A DNA stretch of 64,000 bases from Ignavibacteria bacterium (GTDB lineage Bacteria; Bacteroidota; Ignavibacteria; Kapaibacteriales; UBA961). The stretch spans positions 186,001 through 250,000 of the forward strand of contig VGWD01000001.1 in the NCBI GenBank assembly GCA_016873735.1. The letters run 5' to 3'. Each line of letters starts with the position of its first letter. Position 1 is the stretch's first letter. A program made the translations under genes and the position numbers. Below are positions 37,192 to 46,519 of this stretch, piece by piece. The notes beneath the pieces were generated by a model. That model was not told the DNA's origin. It searched no databases and saw only the letters and a list, made by a program, of their open reading frames with translations.

Positions 37192-37695
37192 TCATTTCAC
37201 TTTCACTGCAAAAGGCAGAGAAATTGTTCTTGGTGGCAAACACATATTGCCATCGCATAATTGATACGATACTTCTATCGGAAATTTCACGGTTCCTTTT
37301 GTTGCCGTAGATTCAATGATGACAGGCAATGTGCAACTGAAAGAACCTTTATAGGAATGAACATCCATTTCGAATGATTCATCATATTTCGTAAGTGGTT
37401 TTGGAGCAATGACGGGCGCATGTTTCACTTGACCGGTGGTATCTGTAAAGAAGACATCGGTTTGTTGCGGACCGATACCTTCTTTGTTGATCATGATGGT
37501 GAAACCATAGATATACCAAGGTTTCTTGAGCGTGAACTTCACCGGAACATTGATGGTATCACCTGGTTTGCCACTGATGGATGACTTCACTTTCACTGTG
37601 CACTGCGAAGGTTCTGCTGAATAAACCATGCTTTGCGGGATATTGAATAATGCGCAAAACAATAGTATGTGCAGAGGATTGAGGAGAATTCTCAT
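37192..37695 (-). CDS. Exported DsbD-alpha-like domain protein
   Basis: A signal peptide precedes a ~140-residue domain resembling the N-terminal domain of DsbD (PWYIYGFTIMINKEGIGPQQ). A Cys pair lies near the end in QLCDGNMCLPPRT, at the place of the redox pair in DsbD-alpha. It lacks any membrane domain. Start 37695 is the first ATG; the ORF track opens with a TTG. It precedes dsbD and may accept electrons from it as a soluble periplasmic carrier. Confidence 0.78.
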   Translation of the reverse strand: MRILLNPLHILLFCALFNIPQSMVYSAEPSQCTVKVKSSISGKPGDTINVPVKFTLKKPWYIYGFTIMINKEGIGPQQTDVFFTDTTGQVKHAPVIAPKPLTKYDESFEMDVHSYKGSFSCTLPVIIESTATKGTVKFPIEVSYQLCDGNMCLPPRTISLPFAVKVK

Positions 37696-37774
37696 CGACA
37701 ATGGCCTGTCATGGTTGATGTTGATGGGACAAAATACAAAAAAAAGCCCAACTTCAAGGGATTGTCAGAGATGA

Positions 37775-37817
37775 GAAAAAGCCCGTAACATGGCAAAAAA
37801 GAGCATGATGCGGGCTT
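37775..37817 (-). terminator. Rho-independent terminator of the TonB receptor-DUF4249 operon
   Basis: AAGCCCGTAACATG pairs with CATGATGCGGGCTT around an AT-rich loop. On the minus strand it is followed by a run of T. Confidence 0.8.
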
Positions 37818-37826
37818 AGGTTGGAT

Positions 37827-38711
37827 TTACTGGTTTTTCAGCAGAAATATTTCTTGTTCAACATAAGAGCCGGACCCAAAGACTCCCAAACCACCGGTCA
37901 CACTCGCCAAACGATAATCATATTGATTTCCACCCCAGCCGGCCTTGAACCATTTCAAGAAATTTTGATCGGGAGCAACAATGCCGAGTTTATGTTTTCC
38001 ATACCATCTGAATGCGGTCCAAACCACGGGTGCTTTAGTTCCCTGGAAAAATCCATAGAGCGTCATATTACGAAGTCGTGGATTGTCCGGATTTCTTCTG
38101 AAAAATCGAAAGATTTTCCGATTACTGTCTGCGGTTGGAGGATTAAGATATTGTCCATATCCCAAGGTATCCAGAGAAGATATCACAATTAGATATTCTG
38201 GAATGCCTTTCACTTGCGTCCAACTGATGGAAAGTGAATCGGGAGCGAAAAGATTCAATGTGTCTGTTGGATATTGCAAAACTGATCGAGGTGGAGTTAT
38301 CCATTTCACGCGCTCAGGTGTATAGGTTGTACCGGTTATGCGTTTTCCATCAGATAATTGCACTAGCAAATCATAACGAGTGGATGGTTCAACCAAAACT
38401 TGTTCATTCTGATAATGATATTCCCCGCCGCGTTCTGATTTCACGAATTCTAGATGCAGAGTGTCTGTCTGATTGCGAATGATTGCAACTTTTGCATCTT
38501 TCACGATGCTGTTTTCATAGACAAATGAATCCGCAACCGGCTGACTTTTCGTGATCATGATTTCTTTGATGGGTTCATCCACCAAGAGATATGCTTCAAC
38601 TGCATATTGTGGGACATAATCAAAAGCAACAGGATCTTCACAACTTGAAAGACCGATGATCGTGCATGCCGCACAAAGAAACACTGCGATATATTTCATG
38701 GTAATACTCAT
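37827..38711 (-). CDS. DUF4249 family lipoprotein
   Basis: The signal peptide ends in a lipobox (IIGLSSCEDP), so the mature protein should be anchored at the outer membrane. The domain that follows (VEAYLLVDEPIKEIMITKS) matches DUF4249, a family of Bacteroidota lipoproteins usually encoded directly after TonB-dependent receptors. The start ATG at 38711 overlaps the receptor stop codon by one base; an alternative is ATG 38699. It probably helps the receptor capture its substrate. The substrate is unknown. Confidence 0.82.
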   Translation of the reverse strand: MSITMKYIAVFLCAACTIIGLSSCEDPVAFDYVPQYAVEAYLLVDEPIKEIMITKSQPVADSFVYENSIVKDAKVAIIRNQTDTLHLEFVKSERGGEYHYQNEQVLVEPSTRYDLLVQLSDGKRITGTTYTPERVKWITPPRSVLQYPTDTLNLFAPDSLSISWTQVKGIPEYLIVISSLDTLGYGQYLNPPTADSNRKIFRFFRRNPDNPRLRNMTLYGFFQGTKAPVVWTAFRWYGKHKLGIVAPDQNFLKWFKAGWGGNQYDYRLASVTGGLGVFGSGSYVEQEIFLLKNQ

Positions 38712-40996
38712 TAGAATTTCACCTCCAATGCAACAGTTGGAAGAATTGGCAAGAGTCGTACATCCGTCACTTCGGTCACTTCCTTTGAAGTGTCATAAAA
38801 TCTAAACCAGATATCTCTTCTGGAATACACATTGAAAATATCAATCATAACCCGAGCGGGTAAACCCCACAAGGTTGTATTATAATTCACATTGAAATTC
38901 AGTTGATGTGTATTTGGAAGTCTCAGACCATATCGATCTCCCGGTACAATATGCGGAGAGTCGATTGTCTCACCGGGTTTTCTTGTGGCAAAACGAGATG
39001 TTGCCCCCGTATAGGATTGACCACTTTGAAAAGTGAATGTCGCACCGAATTCCCAAGTTTGATTGAGTTTATATAATCCGACTATTTTGATATCATGTCT
39101 GCGATCATATTTTGGACGAAATATTCGGCCTTGATTCACGCTGTCGAATTGACCAAACACATATCCCAATCCATAGCCCACCCAGCCGGTGAATGCTCCC
39201 ATTTTTTTCTGCAAGAAGAATTCAGCACCATAGGCTTCGCCATCACCTGTAAAAAACACATCACTGACTGTTCTACCTTGCGTATTGTTTACCTTCAATT
39301 CACTGATATTTCTGAGGTCTTTATAATAGAAATCAAAATTCATGTCATAGCCCTCAAAAGGCTTGGTCTCAACACTGAAAATATAATGTGTTGCCTTTGA
39401 TGCCGGCACTGTATTGTCTGTTGGAAGCCATGTATCAAAGAAAGTGAAATCAGGTTGCGTTGCAAGTCTTAAATATTGATGGAATATTCCCCAAGATGCC
39501 TTAAGCACGATATCTTCCTGAAACTGATAGCGAACCGCAATGCGTGGATCAATCGTGAATATCTTGCTCGAATCCCAATAATTGAATCGGAAGCCGGTTT
39601 GCACTGAAAACAAATCACTGAGTTGATAATTGCCTTGCAAATAATAGGCATGGGTATAATCACTTACCGTAAAATTCGTGAGACCCCCTTCGCTGATTGT
39701 TCCGGACTGTGCAACCGTATCTGCATTCCCTGAAAAATTCTGCATATAACCGAATGTATAGGATGTACCTTCATAGCCGGTTTTGATGGTCAACGCATCA
39801 CTTGCAAACCATTCAAGATCAGCTCTTGCAGTATAATCAAGAATTGTGTTTTCAATCTTGAAACTAAATCCACCATTGTTTCCGGTAAAGCCATTCACAT
39901 ATCGGCTTCCACCAAGATTGACGGAAGTGAAGAGATTATCTCCGAAAACATGCGTCCAACGAAATGCGCCATTCGTATTGCCTATGCCAACTTCAAAGTC
40001 AATTCCGGGTGCATCAAGTACGAGTTTGTCTGCACTCATGAAGCCACTCAAAGATATCTTATCATTTTCACCCAAGTCTTGCGTGACTTTTGCATTCAAA
40101 TCATAAAAATTGAAATTCGGGAGTGGTTCATTTGGATCTTCAGGTAAAGCACCGAGTAGTAAATCAAGATAGGTTCTGCGGCCACCAAGGAAAAATGCGC
40201 CATTGCCGATAGGACCTTGAAATGACCCACGAGAGGAAATCAAACCAAGAGAAGCGACGCCTTCATATTCATCTCTATTTCCATCTTTTTGAGTAAGATT
40301 TAGTACTGCTGACAGTCTGCTTCCATATTCAGCCGGATAGCCACCCTTGATCAATTCAACATCTTTGATTGCATCCGGATTGAAGGCTGAGATGAAACCA
40401 AACAAGTGTGAGGGATTATAGACTGTTGATCCATCGAGGAGAACAAGATTTTGATCCGGAGATCCACCGCGAACATAGAGTCCGCTGGAGATTTGAGATG
40501 AAGTCAAAACACCCGGAAGGAATTGTAATGCTCTGAACACATCCGCTTCACCACCTACGCGTAATTGCGTGAGCTGTTCCATCGGGATATTAACACGTGA
40601 AATGGAAATCTCTCTTTTTTCTACCTCACGATCTGCTTCGACATTGACTTGATCGGCAAGAACATCACCTTTTTTGAGTTTGATGCTGACTTTCTTTTGC
40701 TCACCCATGCTAAGAGTATGTTCTTGTTGCATTGTCGTATAGCCAACACCGGAAATTTTCAATATGACTTTTCCGGGTTTGATGGAACGCAAAGTGAAAA
40801 AGCCCTGCTTACTGGTATATGCCCCGATTTTGGTGTCTTTTACTGTGACCATCACACGAATAAGAGGCTCCTTGGAATCTGCATCCACAACAAAACCTGA
40901 AATCGAGGCCATATCAGATGGCTCAGGTTTTATAGCATATAACAAATCAGGAAATGTACTCGTGATGAAAAGAATAGTGAGAAAGGTGCGGATCAT
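38711..40996 (-). CDS. TonB-dependent outer-membrane receptor with carboxypeptidase-like N-domain
   Basis: The product has 761 residues. A signal peptide is followed by a carboxypeptidase regulatory-like beta domain (ISGFVVDADSKEPLIRVMVT), then the plug domain (LPGVLTSSQISSGLYVRGGSPDQN and VELIKGGYPAEYGSRLSAV), and a 22-strand barrel ending in PTVALEVKF. The final Phe is the usual last-strand residue. It imports a large nutrient or siderophore with energy from TonB-ExbBD. With the DUF4249 gene it makes a two-gene operon. No SusD homologue, riboswitch or iron box was seen, so cargo cannot be guessed. Confidence 0.92.
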   Translation of the reverse strand: MIRTFLTILFITSTFPDLLYAIKPEPSDMASISGFVVDADSKEPLIRVMVTVKDTKIGAYTSKQGFFTLRSIKPGKVILKISGVGYTTMQQEHTLSMGEQKKVSIKLKKGDVLADQVNVEADREVEKREISISRVNIPMEQLTQLRVGGEADVFRALQFLPGVLTSSQISSGLYVRGGSPDQNLVLLDGSTVYNPSHLFGFISAFNPDAIKDVELIKGGYPAEYGSRLSAVLNLTQKDGNRDEYEGVASLGLISSRGSFQGPIGNGAFFLGGRRTYLDLLLGALPEDPNEPLPNFNFYDLNAKVTQDLGENDKISLSGFMSADKLVLDAPGIDFEVGIGNTNGAFRWTHVFGDNLFTSVNLGGSRYVNGFTGNNGGFSFKIENTILDYTARADLEWFASDALTIKTGYEGTSYTFGYMQNFSGNADTVAQSGTISEGGLTNFTVSDYTHAYYLQGNYQLSDLFSVQTGFRFNYWDSSKIFTIDPRIAVRYQFQEDIVLKASWGIFHQYLRLATQPDFTFFDTWLPTDNTVPASKATHYIFSVETKPFEGYDMNFDFYYKDLRNISELKVNNTQGRTVSDVFFTGDGEAYGAEFFLQKKMGAFTGWVGYGLGYVFGQFDSVNQGRIFRPKYDRRHDIKIVGLYKLNQTWEFGATFTFQSGQSYTGATSRFATRKPGETIDSPHIVPGDRYGLRLPNTHQLNFNVNYNTTLWGLPARVMIDIFNVYSRRDIWFRFYDTSKEVTEVTDVRLLPILPTVALEVKF

Positions 40997-41261
40997 GTAC
41001 TTTATGGTGATGATGAATAATCTCTGATTAACTCAAAAGCAATCGATATCTGAGAAATGCTTAATTGACTAAAAAAAATCGCGTGAAAATGTAAAACTTG
41101 TGATAGTAAAACGATCCGGAGGTACAGATAGTTTCATGATTCTGAAACAATAAAGTCATTCTTTGTAAGCTTTTGACAAATGTATAGTAATGAAGATGGC
41201 TACAACTGAACTTTTGTTCAAAATTGCTATGGATTTGATCATCAAAATCTGTTGTATCTGG

Positions 41262-41972
41262 TTATCGCAATAGACCGAGCATGTCTTTCACGGCTTGAGG
41301 AATGCCCGTGAACAGAGCTCTGGAAATAAGTGCATGACCTATGCTGACCTCCACCAAACCCGGAATTGCTTTGATTGGGGGAATATTATGATAGTTAAGA
41401 CCATGCCCTGCTGTCACTTTCAATCCTAGTTCATGAGCTATTGAGCCGCCAATAATCAAGTGATTGAGTGCTTCTTCGGCTTTGACTCCTGTGGATTCGG
41501 CATATGTTCCTGTATGGAATTCAATGATGTCGGCACCAATGTTTCGGGCAGTTTCTATCTGCTTTGAATCCGGCTCAATAAAAAAACTGACCTCTATGCC
41601 TAATGCATGCATTCTTTGAACAAGTTCTCGATATCTTGATGGATCAATGACAATGTTTAGTCCACCATCAGTTGTCAATTCCGCTCTTTTTTCCGGAACA
41701 ATTGTCACAAGTTCGGGTTTCACATCTTCAGCAATGCGAATGATTTCTTCTTCGGCTGCCATTTCGAGATCAAATTTTGTATCGAGTTCTTTGCGTAATG
41801 CGTACACATCAGCATCTTGAATATGCCGACGATCTTCCCGCAAATGACATACAATCCCCACAGCGCCGGCTTCAATCGCAAGACGAGCCGCATGAATTGG
41901 ATTGGGATGGGAGCCGCCACGAGCATTGCGCACCGTTGCCACATGATCGATATTTACAGCCAAATGAATCAT
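41262..41972 (-). CDS. pdxJ: Pyridoxine 5'-phosphate synthase (PdxJ)
   Basis: PdxJ condenses 1-deoxy-xylulose 5-phosphate with 3-amino-2-oxopropyl phosphate to form pyridoxine 5'-phosphate. The 236-residue TIM barrel starts with LAVNIDHVATVRNARGG and contains GIVCHLREDRRHI, ELVTIVPEKRAELTTDGG and VTAGHGLNYHNI, all strongly conserved in the family. It is a single gene; pdxA is not nearby. Confidence 0.96.
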   Translation of the reverse strand: MIHLAVNIDHVATVRNARGGSHPNPIHAARLAIEAGAVGIVCHLREDRRHIQDADVYALRKELDTKFDLEMAAEEEIIRIAEDVKPELVTIVPEKRAELTTDGGLNIVIDPSRYRELVQRMHALGIEVSFFIEPDSKQIETARNIGADIIEFHTGTYAESTGVKAEEALNHLIIGGSIAHELGLKVTAGHGLNYHNIPPIKAIPGLVEVSIGHALISRALFTGIPQAVKDMLGLLR

Positions 41973-42031
41973 GACAATTCCAAAATGAGAGAATGTTTTC
42001 TCTTACAAATGTAAGAGTGAACTGAAAAACA

Positions 42032-42062
42032 AAAAGGACATATCGCAAAATATGTCCTTTTC
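42032..42062 (-). terminator. Rho-independent terminator of the 42081 gene
   Basis: AAAGGACATAT and ATATGTCCTTT form a perfect stem around CGCAAA. T runs flank it on both strands, so it may work in both directions. Confidence 0.9.
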
Positions 42063-42080
42063 ATGAAAATGTAGGTAGAA

Positions 42081-44507
42081 TCAATCTTTATTGACAAATG
42101 GAACTGTAACCGATTTACCCGAAGATGTTGTAAACATCACATACAGCATGCCTTTGTGCAATCCATTCAGAGAAAGCTGCTCGGTATGATCACCAAACAT
42201 ATAGTATTTTTTCGGTAGTGATCTTACAACTCTTCCTGATTCATCATATACTTTGATTGTAAGATGATCCGCATCCAACATAGTGAAAGAGACTTTAAGA
42301 AAATCCCCTTCCTTATTTGTTATCGGGATGATATTCGCATGCATTTCATTGGCATTTCCAGAGAACCTGCGTTCATTGATTGCATAACCATTTTGAACTG
42401 GCACGGTTCTCATGATTCGTGACTCATTTCGGATATTCACCACTCCGGTAATCATGGTTGTATCCTTCATAAAATCATCGGACTTGCAAATGATACGAAG
42501 GAGTTCACCTGAATTTGTAAGTCCGTCAGGAGCATCAATGATAGCTTTCAGCGTTTTTCCAATGATCTGCTTGGAACGAATGTGCATGTTTTTTGCAATT
42601 GATAATGCAGGGTTTATTGTAACATCATGAGGAATCAAATATCCATCTTCGAATTGAAGATTGACTTCATATACTGAGCCACCCCAATCAGAGGCATCAT
42701 CAAATGTTCTGAGTACAATCACAGATTCGTTTTTATCCGATGAATCAATTTTGTTGTCGATAAGGATTGGATTTATGATTGTATTACTTCCAAAAAAGTT
42801 AAATGGCATCTCACGGCAAATGCTCTGATTATCTACATTGCTGAATCCTGTTTGATTGGATTGTATGCTTCTTGGAATATTTGCATTTTCATTGTCGCAA
42901 AAACTTGAAGGACCCGGATCACAGAAGAACATCTTCCAAGCACCTTCACTCGCTTTAATGCCGAATTCATAAACGGTATGTGGGCTTTTGTCTCTTGCTG
43001 AAACATCCATTCCGAATTTTCCACCTTTAACTATGCTTGTATCATTCGAAACATCATTACCATTTAGGAATACACGGATTCCTTTTCTAAGACTATGATA
43101 TACAAAAATACCCCAGTGTTCGCTTCCATTTCTGGTTGTTAACTCGAAAAGATTATAACAGTTTTCTTTATCCGGCTCTTCACTTCCGAGCACCCAATCA
43201 TTCAGGATATACAATGTTCCATCGCAATAATCAGCATATAAATCGGAAAATCTTCCACTTGCCGCTCTTACACTTGACCATTCTTTCGTGCTATCAGGAA
43301 AGCGTGTGAATTTTCCGTCAATTTTATGTTTTGATAAACAGTTTAAAACCGGATTGACAGATCCGGATCTTCCGATTCTGGACCCAGAATTTCCTAATGT
43401 TCCAGCAATGACCATAGATTCGGTTGTCAAACCTGCTGCTCCTGCAAGTGGGACATATCGTTCATCTCTTCGTAACTCAATGCCATTCGAAGACAAGACT
43501 CCATGGAAATATGAAGGATCTTTGACCAATCCAAAATGCGTGGAATTACAACGAACGATGGGTCCGAATGATTCAACGGGATTGGAATAAACAGGCAAGA
43601 TGAAATTACCCGGTTTCACTTTGATAGCGAATTCATATATCGTATGCGAAAATGAAGCCAATGGAGAAGATGAGAATGAATAGTCCGCACCAATCACAAT
43701 GTCCGGATCTTTGGAAACATCAATTCCATTCTTTTTTATGGTATAACCATTGCGTACATTATTATTTATTTTTATCTCCCAATGCTCTGCACCATCACCT
43801 GTCACCATTTCGAAATAACTGAAACAAGTGGATGCATCGGGCTGCTTGCTTGTTTTACTCCAATCACTTAGTACATAGAGCATTCCCGTTTCTGCGCAAT
43901 AATCCATATAGAGATTGGAAAATTTGCCCTGAATAGGAATGATATCACTCCATTCTTGTTTACTACCTGATACTCTCCCTGAAAACACTCCGTCAATAAT
44001 ATGCATGGGTGTGCAGTTTTCATAAGGAGTATTGGAATGCCCTCCGGGAGGATTATATACTACTGGTCCGCGAGGTAGACCTGAAGGATTCTTTCCGGCT
44101 TCAATCGGCTTTCCATATTGATTTAGAGGATCCGGATTGATACCATCCGGCAATGCAGATTGTGACATTGCACCATTGCGAATAGTCATAATTGTGGTTA
44201 TGGGATCAATATCTCCTGATTCGTATTCATGCGATACCAGAACGTCCCCTGCATTGGTTTCGATTGGAACTCTGAATGTGATGATTTTGCCGCTGACATT
44301 CACGATTTCGGCTTCGATCGAACCAACTTTTACAATATGTTTTACCCTGGGACCGGATTGGAAAATACTTTCCTTGATCACCAATGAAACAAGATCACCT
44401 GCATATGCAGGATTTGGAAATACGGATAGTGTGGCTGAATATAGTGCATGAGCAGTAAAACAAAACCCCATCACCCCAAGTACAAGAAATAGTACGAGTT
44501 TACACAT
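42081..44507 (-). CDS. T9SS-exported protein with duplicated internal module
   Basis: The 808-residue product has a signal peptide and an Ig/TIG-like first domain (SVFPNPAYAGDLVSLVIKES). Two copies of a ~135-residue module follow, at about residues 171-306 and 392-535. They share the skeleton IDGxF...EWS...GxFSxLYxDYC...LYxLxDW, EHWxI, VSxDxxIV and HTVYEFxIK. A cohesin-like region comes next, then a T9SS sorting domain (LTIKVYDESGRVVRSL). It probably lies on the cell surface. The module is not a family I recognise. It is downstream of the VWA genes but separated by a terminator. Confidence 0.75.
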   Translation of the reverse strand: MCKLVLFLVLGVMGFCFTAHALYSATLSVFPNPAYAGDLVSLVIKESIFQSGPRVKHIVKVGSIEAEIVNVSGKIITFRVPIETNAGDVLVSHEYESGDIDPITTIMTIRNGAMSQSALPDGINPDPLNQYGKPIEAGKNPSGLPRGPVVYNPPGGHSNTPYENCTPMHIIDGVFSGRVSGSKQEWSDIIPIQGKFSNLYMDYCAETGMLYVLSDWSKTSKQPDASTCFSYFEMVTGDGAEHWEIKINNNVRNGYTIKKNGIDVSKDPDIVIGADYSFSSSPLASFSHTIYEFAIKVKPGNFILPVYSNPVESFGPIVRCNSTHFGLVKDPSYFHGVLSSNGIELRRDERYVPLAGAAGLTTESMVIAGTLGNSGSRIGRSGSVNPVLNCLSKHKIDGKFTRFPDSTKEWSSVRAASGRFSDLYADYCDGTLYILNDWVLGSEEPDKENCYNLFELTTRNGSEHWGIFVYHSLRKGIRVFLNGNDVSNDTSIVKGGKFGMDVSARDKSPHTVYEFGIKASEGAWKMFFCDPGPSSFCDNENANIPRSIQSNQTGFSNVDNQSICREMPFNFFGSNTIINPILIDNKIDSSDKNESVIVLRTFDDASDWGGSVYEVNLQFEDGYLIPHDVTINPALSIAKNMHIRSKQIIGKTLKAIIDAPDGLTNSGELLRIICKSDDFMKDTTMITGVVNIRNESRIMRTVPVQNGYAINERRFSGNANEMHANIIPITNKEGDFLKVSFTMLDADHLTIKVYDESGRVVRSLPKKYYMFGDHTEQLSLNGLHKGMLYVMFTTSSGKSVTVPFVNKD

Positions 44508-44519
44508 AACGTTACCCTA

Positions 44520-44553
44520 AGAAAAATAAATGGGTGGCTCCCCCGAGCCACCC
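44520..44553 (-). terminator. Terminator at the end of the VWA gene cluster
   Basis: GGGTGGCTC and GAGCCACCC form a perfect 9-bp stem with a 4-base loop. On the minus strand ATTTATTTTTCTT follows. Confidence 0.88.
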
Positions 44554-44567
44554 GAAAACTCATATGT

Positions 44568-46514
44568 TTATTTCGTGATGATCATCGGACGCATGATAGT
44601 CATTCCGTCGATCTTTATCACCACTGAATAGTATCCCTGTGGTTCACCTGACAAGTCAAGTGCTATTTTATAACGACCTTGATCTTGTGGTGCATTGAGA
44701 ATAGTACGAATCAATGTACCATCTTGAGCGTAAATTTCAATTGAAACATTTCCATAAGTACCTACTTCATATGCAAGAACTGTGTGTCCATTGCTAGGGT
44801 TTGGCATTAATTCGGAAACGGGTGAATCCATATCACCATAATTGATGAACACATTTGTTTCATCAACAGTCGTATTGACTGAATCACACTTTGTCCGGTA
44901 AGTAATTGTATTTATCTCAACTTTGCCATTCACAGGCATGAACACTTTGATAGTGCGTAGTGTATCACAAACTCCTCTGCAAGGCGGAACGGGAACTCGT
45001 ATGACGCAGCATCTATCATTAATCACTTCACGAGTCAATTGTTGATAAACTGAGTCCAAAGATGCAGATGAATATACTTCAAATGTTTTCCCTCTTGTCA
45101 ATCGAGCCAATTCTTTCAAATCTGCCAGACCTGCCTGATCGAGTGGGTCTTCTTTATTCAAACCAAATGCTATGGAATATATCGGCAGTGGATTGATGGT
45201 GTCTTCTTTTATTTTCCTGACAACAGCATTAAAGTCCGGAAATCGATTATTTCCTCCATCGCTTAAAAGAATTATCGCTCTATTAGGATTCGGATGTTTT
45301 TTAATGGAATCGATAGCACGAATAACTGCTTCATTCATGGCTGTGAAATCGGATGGAATCAATTTATCGATGGCATCTTTAAGCAAGAATTTATTATTTG
45401 TCCATGTTTGATCAACCTTGCTAGTATCGGAAAATGAAATGATCATAGCCTCATCTTTTGGCCCCAAACGATCAACGAATTCCTTACTTGCAGTTTTGGC
45501 CGCCTCGATTCGTATCCTGCTATCTGTGGGGCTGATAAAATCCATCATGCTTCCCGATCTATCGAGTACCATTGCCAGGGCAACTCCTTTTTCTTTCTTT
45601 TGATCGCATGATATAGAGTCAGGACACAAGAAAAATGAACTGTCGACTATCGAATTATTGCTATCTAATCCACAACCTACTTTGTGAAAAATCGCCAAAT
45701 CATTAGCACTTTCAAGAATATTCTTTCTTCCCGATACTGCATTTGAATCCTTTACAAACACACCGACTGTGACGTCCAAAGCTATAAGCTCACCAAGAGG
45801 ATTATAAATACCTACGGGCTTTTCACAAAATTGTATCACGGATTCTTCGATTGTCACTGTCAATTCATCCACATTGTCTGAATATCCGGGTATGAGTCTC
45901 TCCAGAGTCAAACTTTCAATCGAATCAAGGATATTGAACTTGAATGGATTGCCCGTACCAGGAATTTGGAATGTGTATGTATGATTGGTTTCAAATGATC
46001 CTGCATATCTTGGATTCAGAGGTTGCCCATCCAAACGGAACCCCAAATGTTTGAATGCATTGATACGAGTCCTTACATTCTTGCGCAAATTTGGGATCGT
46101 ATTCATTTGCGTATTGGTTGGATAACTATTTGTATCAGAATATGGAAGCTGTAGTACATAAATTGGATATGTGTCATTTCCATTCACAAATGTCATAAAG
46201 GGCCAAACCGAATGAGATACATTAGGACTTACTGAGTAAATACCCCAAGCATCTCCCATGACTTTTGATGTATTGCCGGTGAATGAAAAAGAGCCAGTAA
46301 CTGTAATTGTGTATAATGAACCAGGATCAGTATTGAATGTTGTTTTTACGATTTCGGGTGAATTTGCCTTGACAGTCATAACTTCCTTGACTGATTTGCC
46401 CGGTTGAGCCGTCACATAAGTCTGCATGAACCCCAGCAAACAGAAGACGATAGATAGTATGTGATTTCTTTTCATAGTTGTTCTCTCATAAGAATATTGT
46501 GTAGTGTTCAGCAT
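44568..46514 (-). CDS. T9SS-exported VWA surface protein, subtype A (A2)
   Basis: The product has about 648 residues. After a long leader, an N-terminal beta-sandwich (~residues 45-230) has YTITVTGSFSFTG, GFRLDGQPLNP and a DNVDELTVTIEES ending that recalls LecA-like or carbohydrate-binding folds. A Cys pair CPDSISC leads into the VWA domain, with complete MIDAS: DRSGSM, Thr in DFTAMNEAV, Asp in LLSDGGNN. Next is a cysteine-bearing beta domain (RCCVIRVPVPPCRGVCD ... YRTKCDS) and a T9SS sorting domain (MPNPSNGHTVLAYEV). AGGAG lies before ATG 46514, but ATG 46475 is possible. It is close kin to the 48762 gene and probably mediates adhesion. Confidence 0.82.
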   Translation of the reverse strand: MLNTTQYSYERTTMKRNHILSIVFCLLGFMQTYVTAQPGKSVKEVMTVKANSPEIVKTTFNTDPGSLYTITVTGSFSFTGNTSKVMGDAWGIYSVSPNVSHSVWPFMTFVNGNDTYPIYVLQLPYSDTNSYPTNTQMNTIPNLRKNVRTRINAFKHLGFRLDGQPLNPRYAGSFETNHTYTFQIPGTGNPFKFNILDSIESLTLERLIPGYSDNVDELTVTIEESVIQFCEKPVGIYNPLGELIALDVTVGVFVKDSNAVSGRKNILESANDLAIFHKVGCGLDSNNSIVDSSFFLCPDSISCDQKKEKGVALAMVLDRSGSMMDFISPTDSRIRIEAAKTASKEFVDRLGPKDEAMIISFSDTSKVDQTWTNNKFLLKDAIDKLIPSDFTAMNEAVIRAIDSIKKHPNPNRAIILLSDGGNNRFPDFNAVVRKIKEDTINPLPIYSIAFGLNKEDPLDQAGLADLKELARLTRGKTFEVYSSASLDSVYQQLTREVINDRCCVIRVPVPPCRGVCDTLRTIKVFMPVNGKVEINTITYRTKCDSVNTTVDETNVFINYGDMDSPVSELMPNPSNGHTVLAYEVGTYGNVSIEIYAQDGTLIRTILNAPQDQGRYKIALDLSGEPQGYYSVVIKIDGMTIMRPMIITK

Positions 46515-46519
46515 GACCC

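Noticed and set aside
41131-41149. Hairpin GTTTCATGATTCTGAAAC between pdxJ and the TonB receptor gene
   Set aside because: The stem is short, has no T run on either strand, and does not lie at the end of a gene, so a terminator or RNA call is not supported.
40997-41261. Possible riboswitch upstream of the TonB receptor
   Set aside because: No cobalamin or other known riboswitch core was found in this AT-rich spacer.
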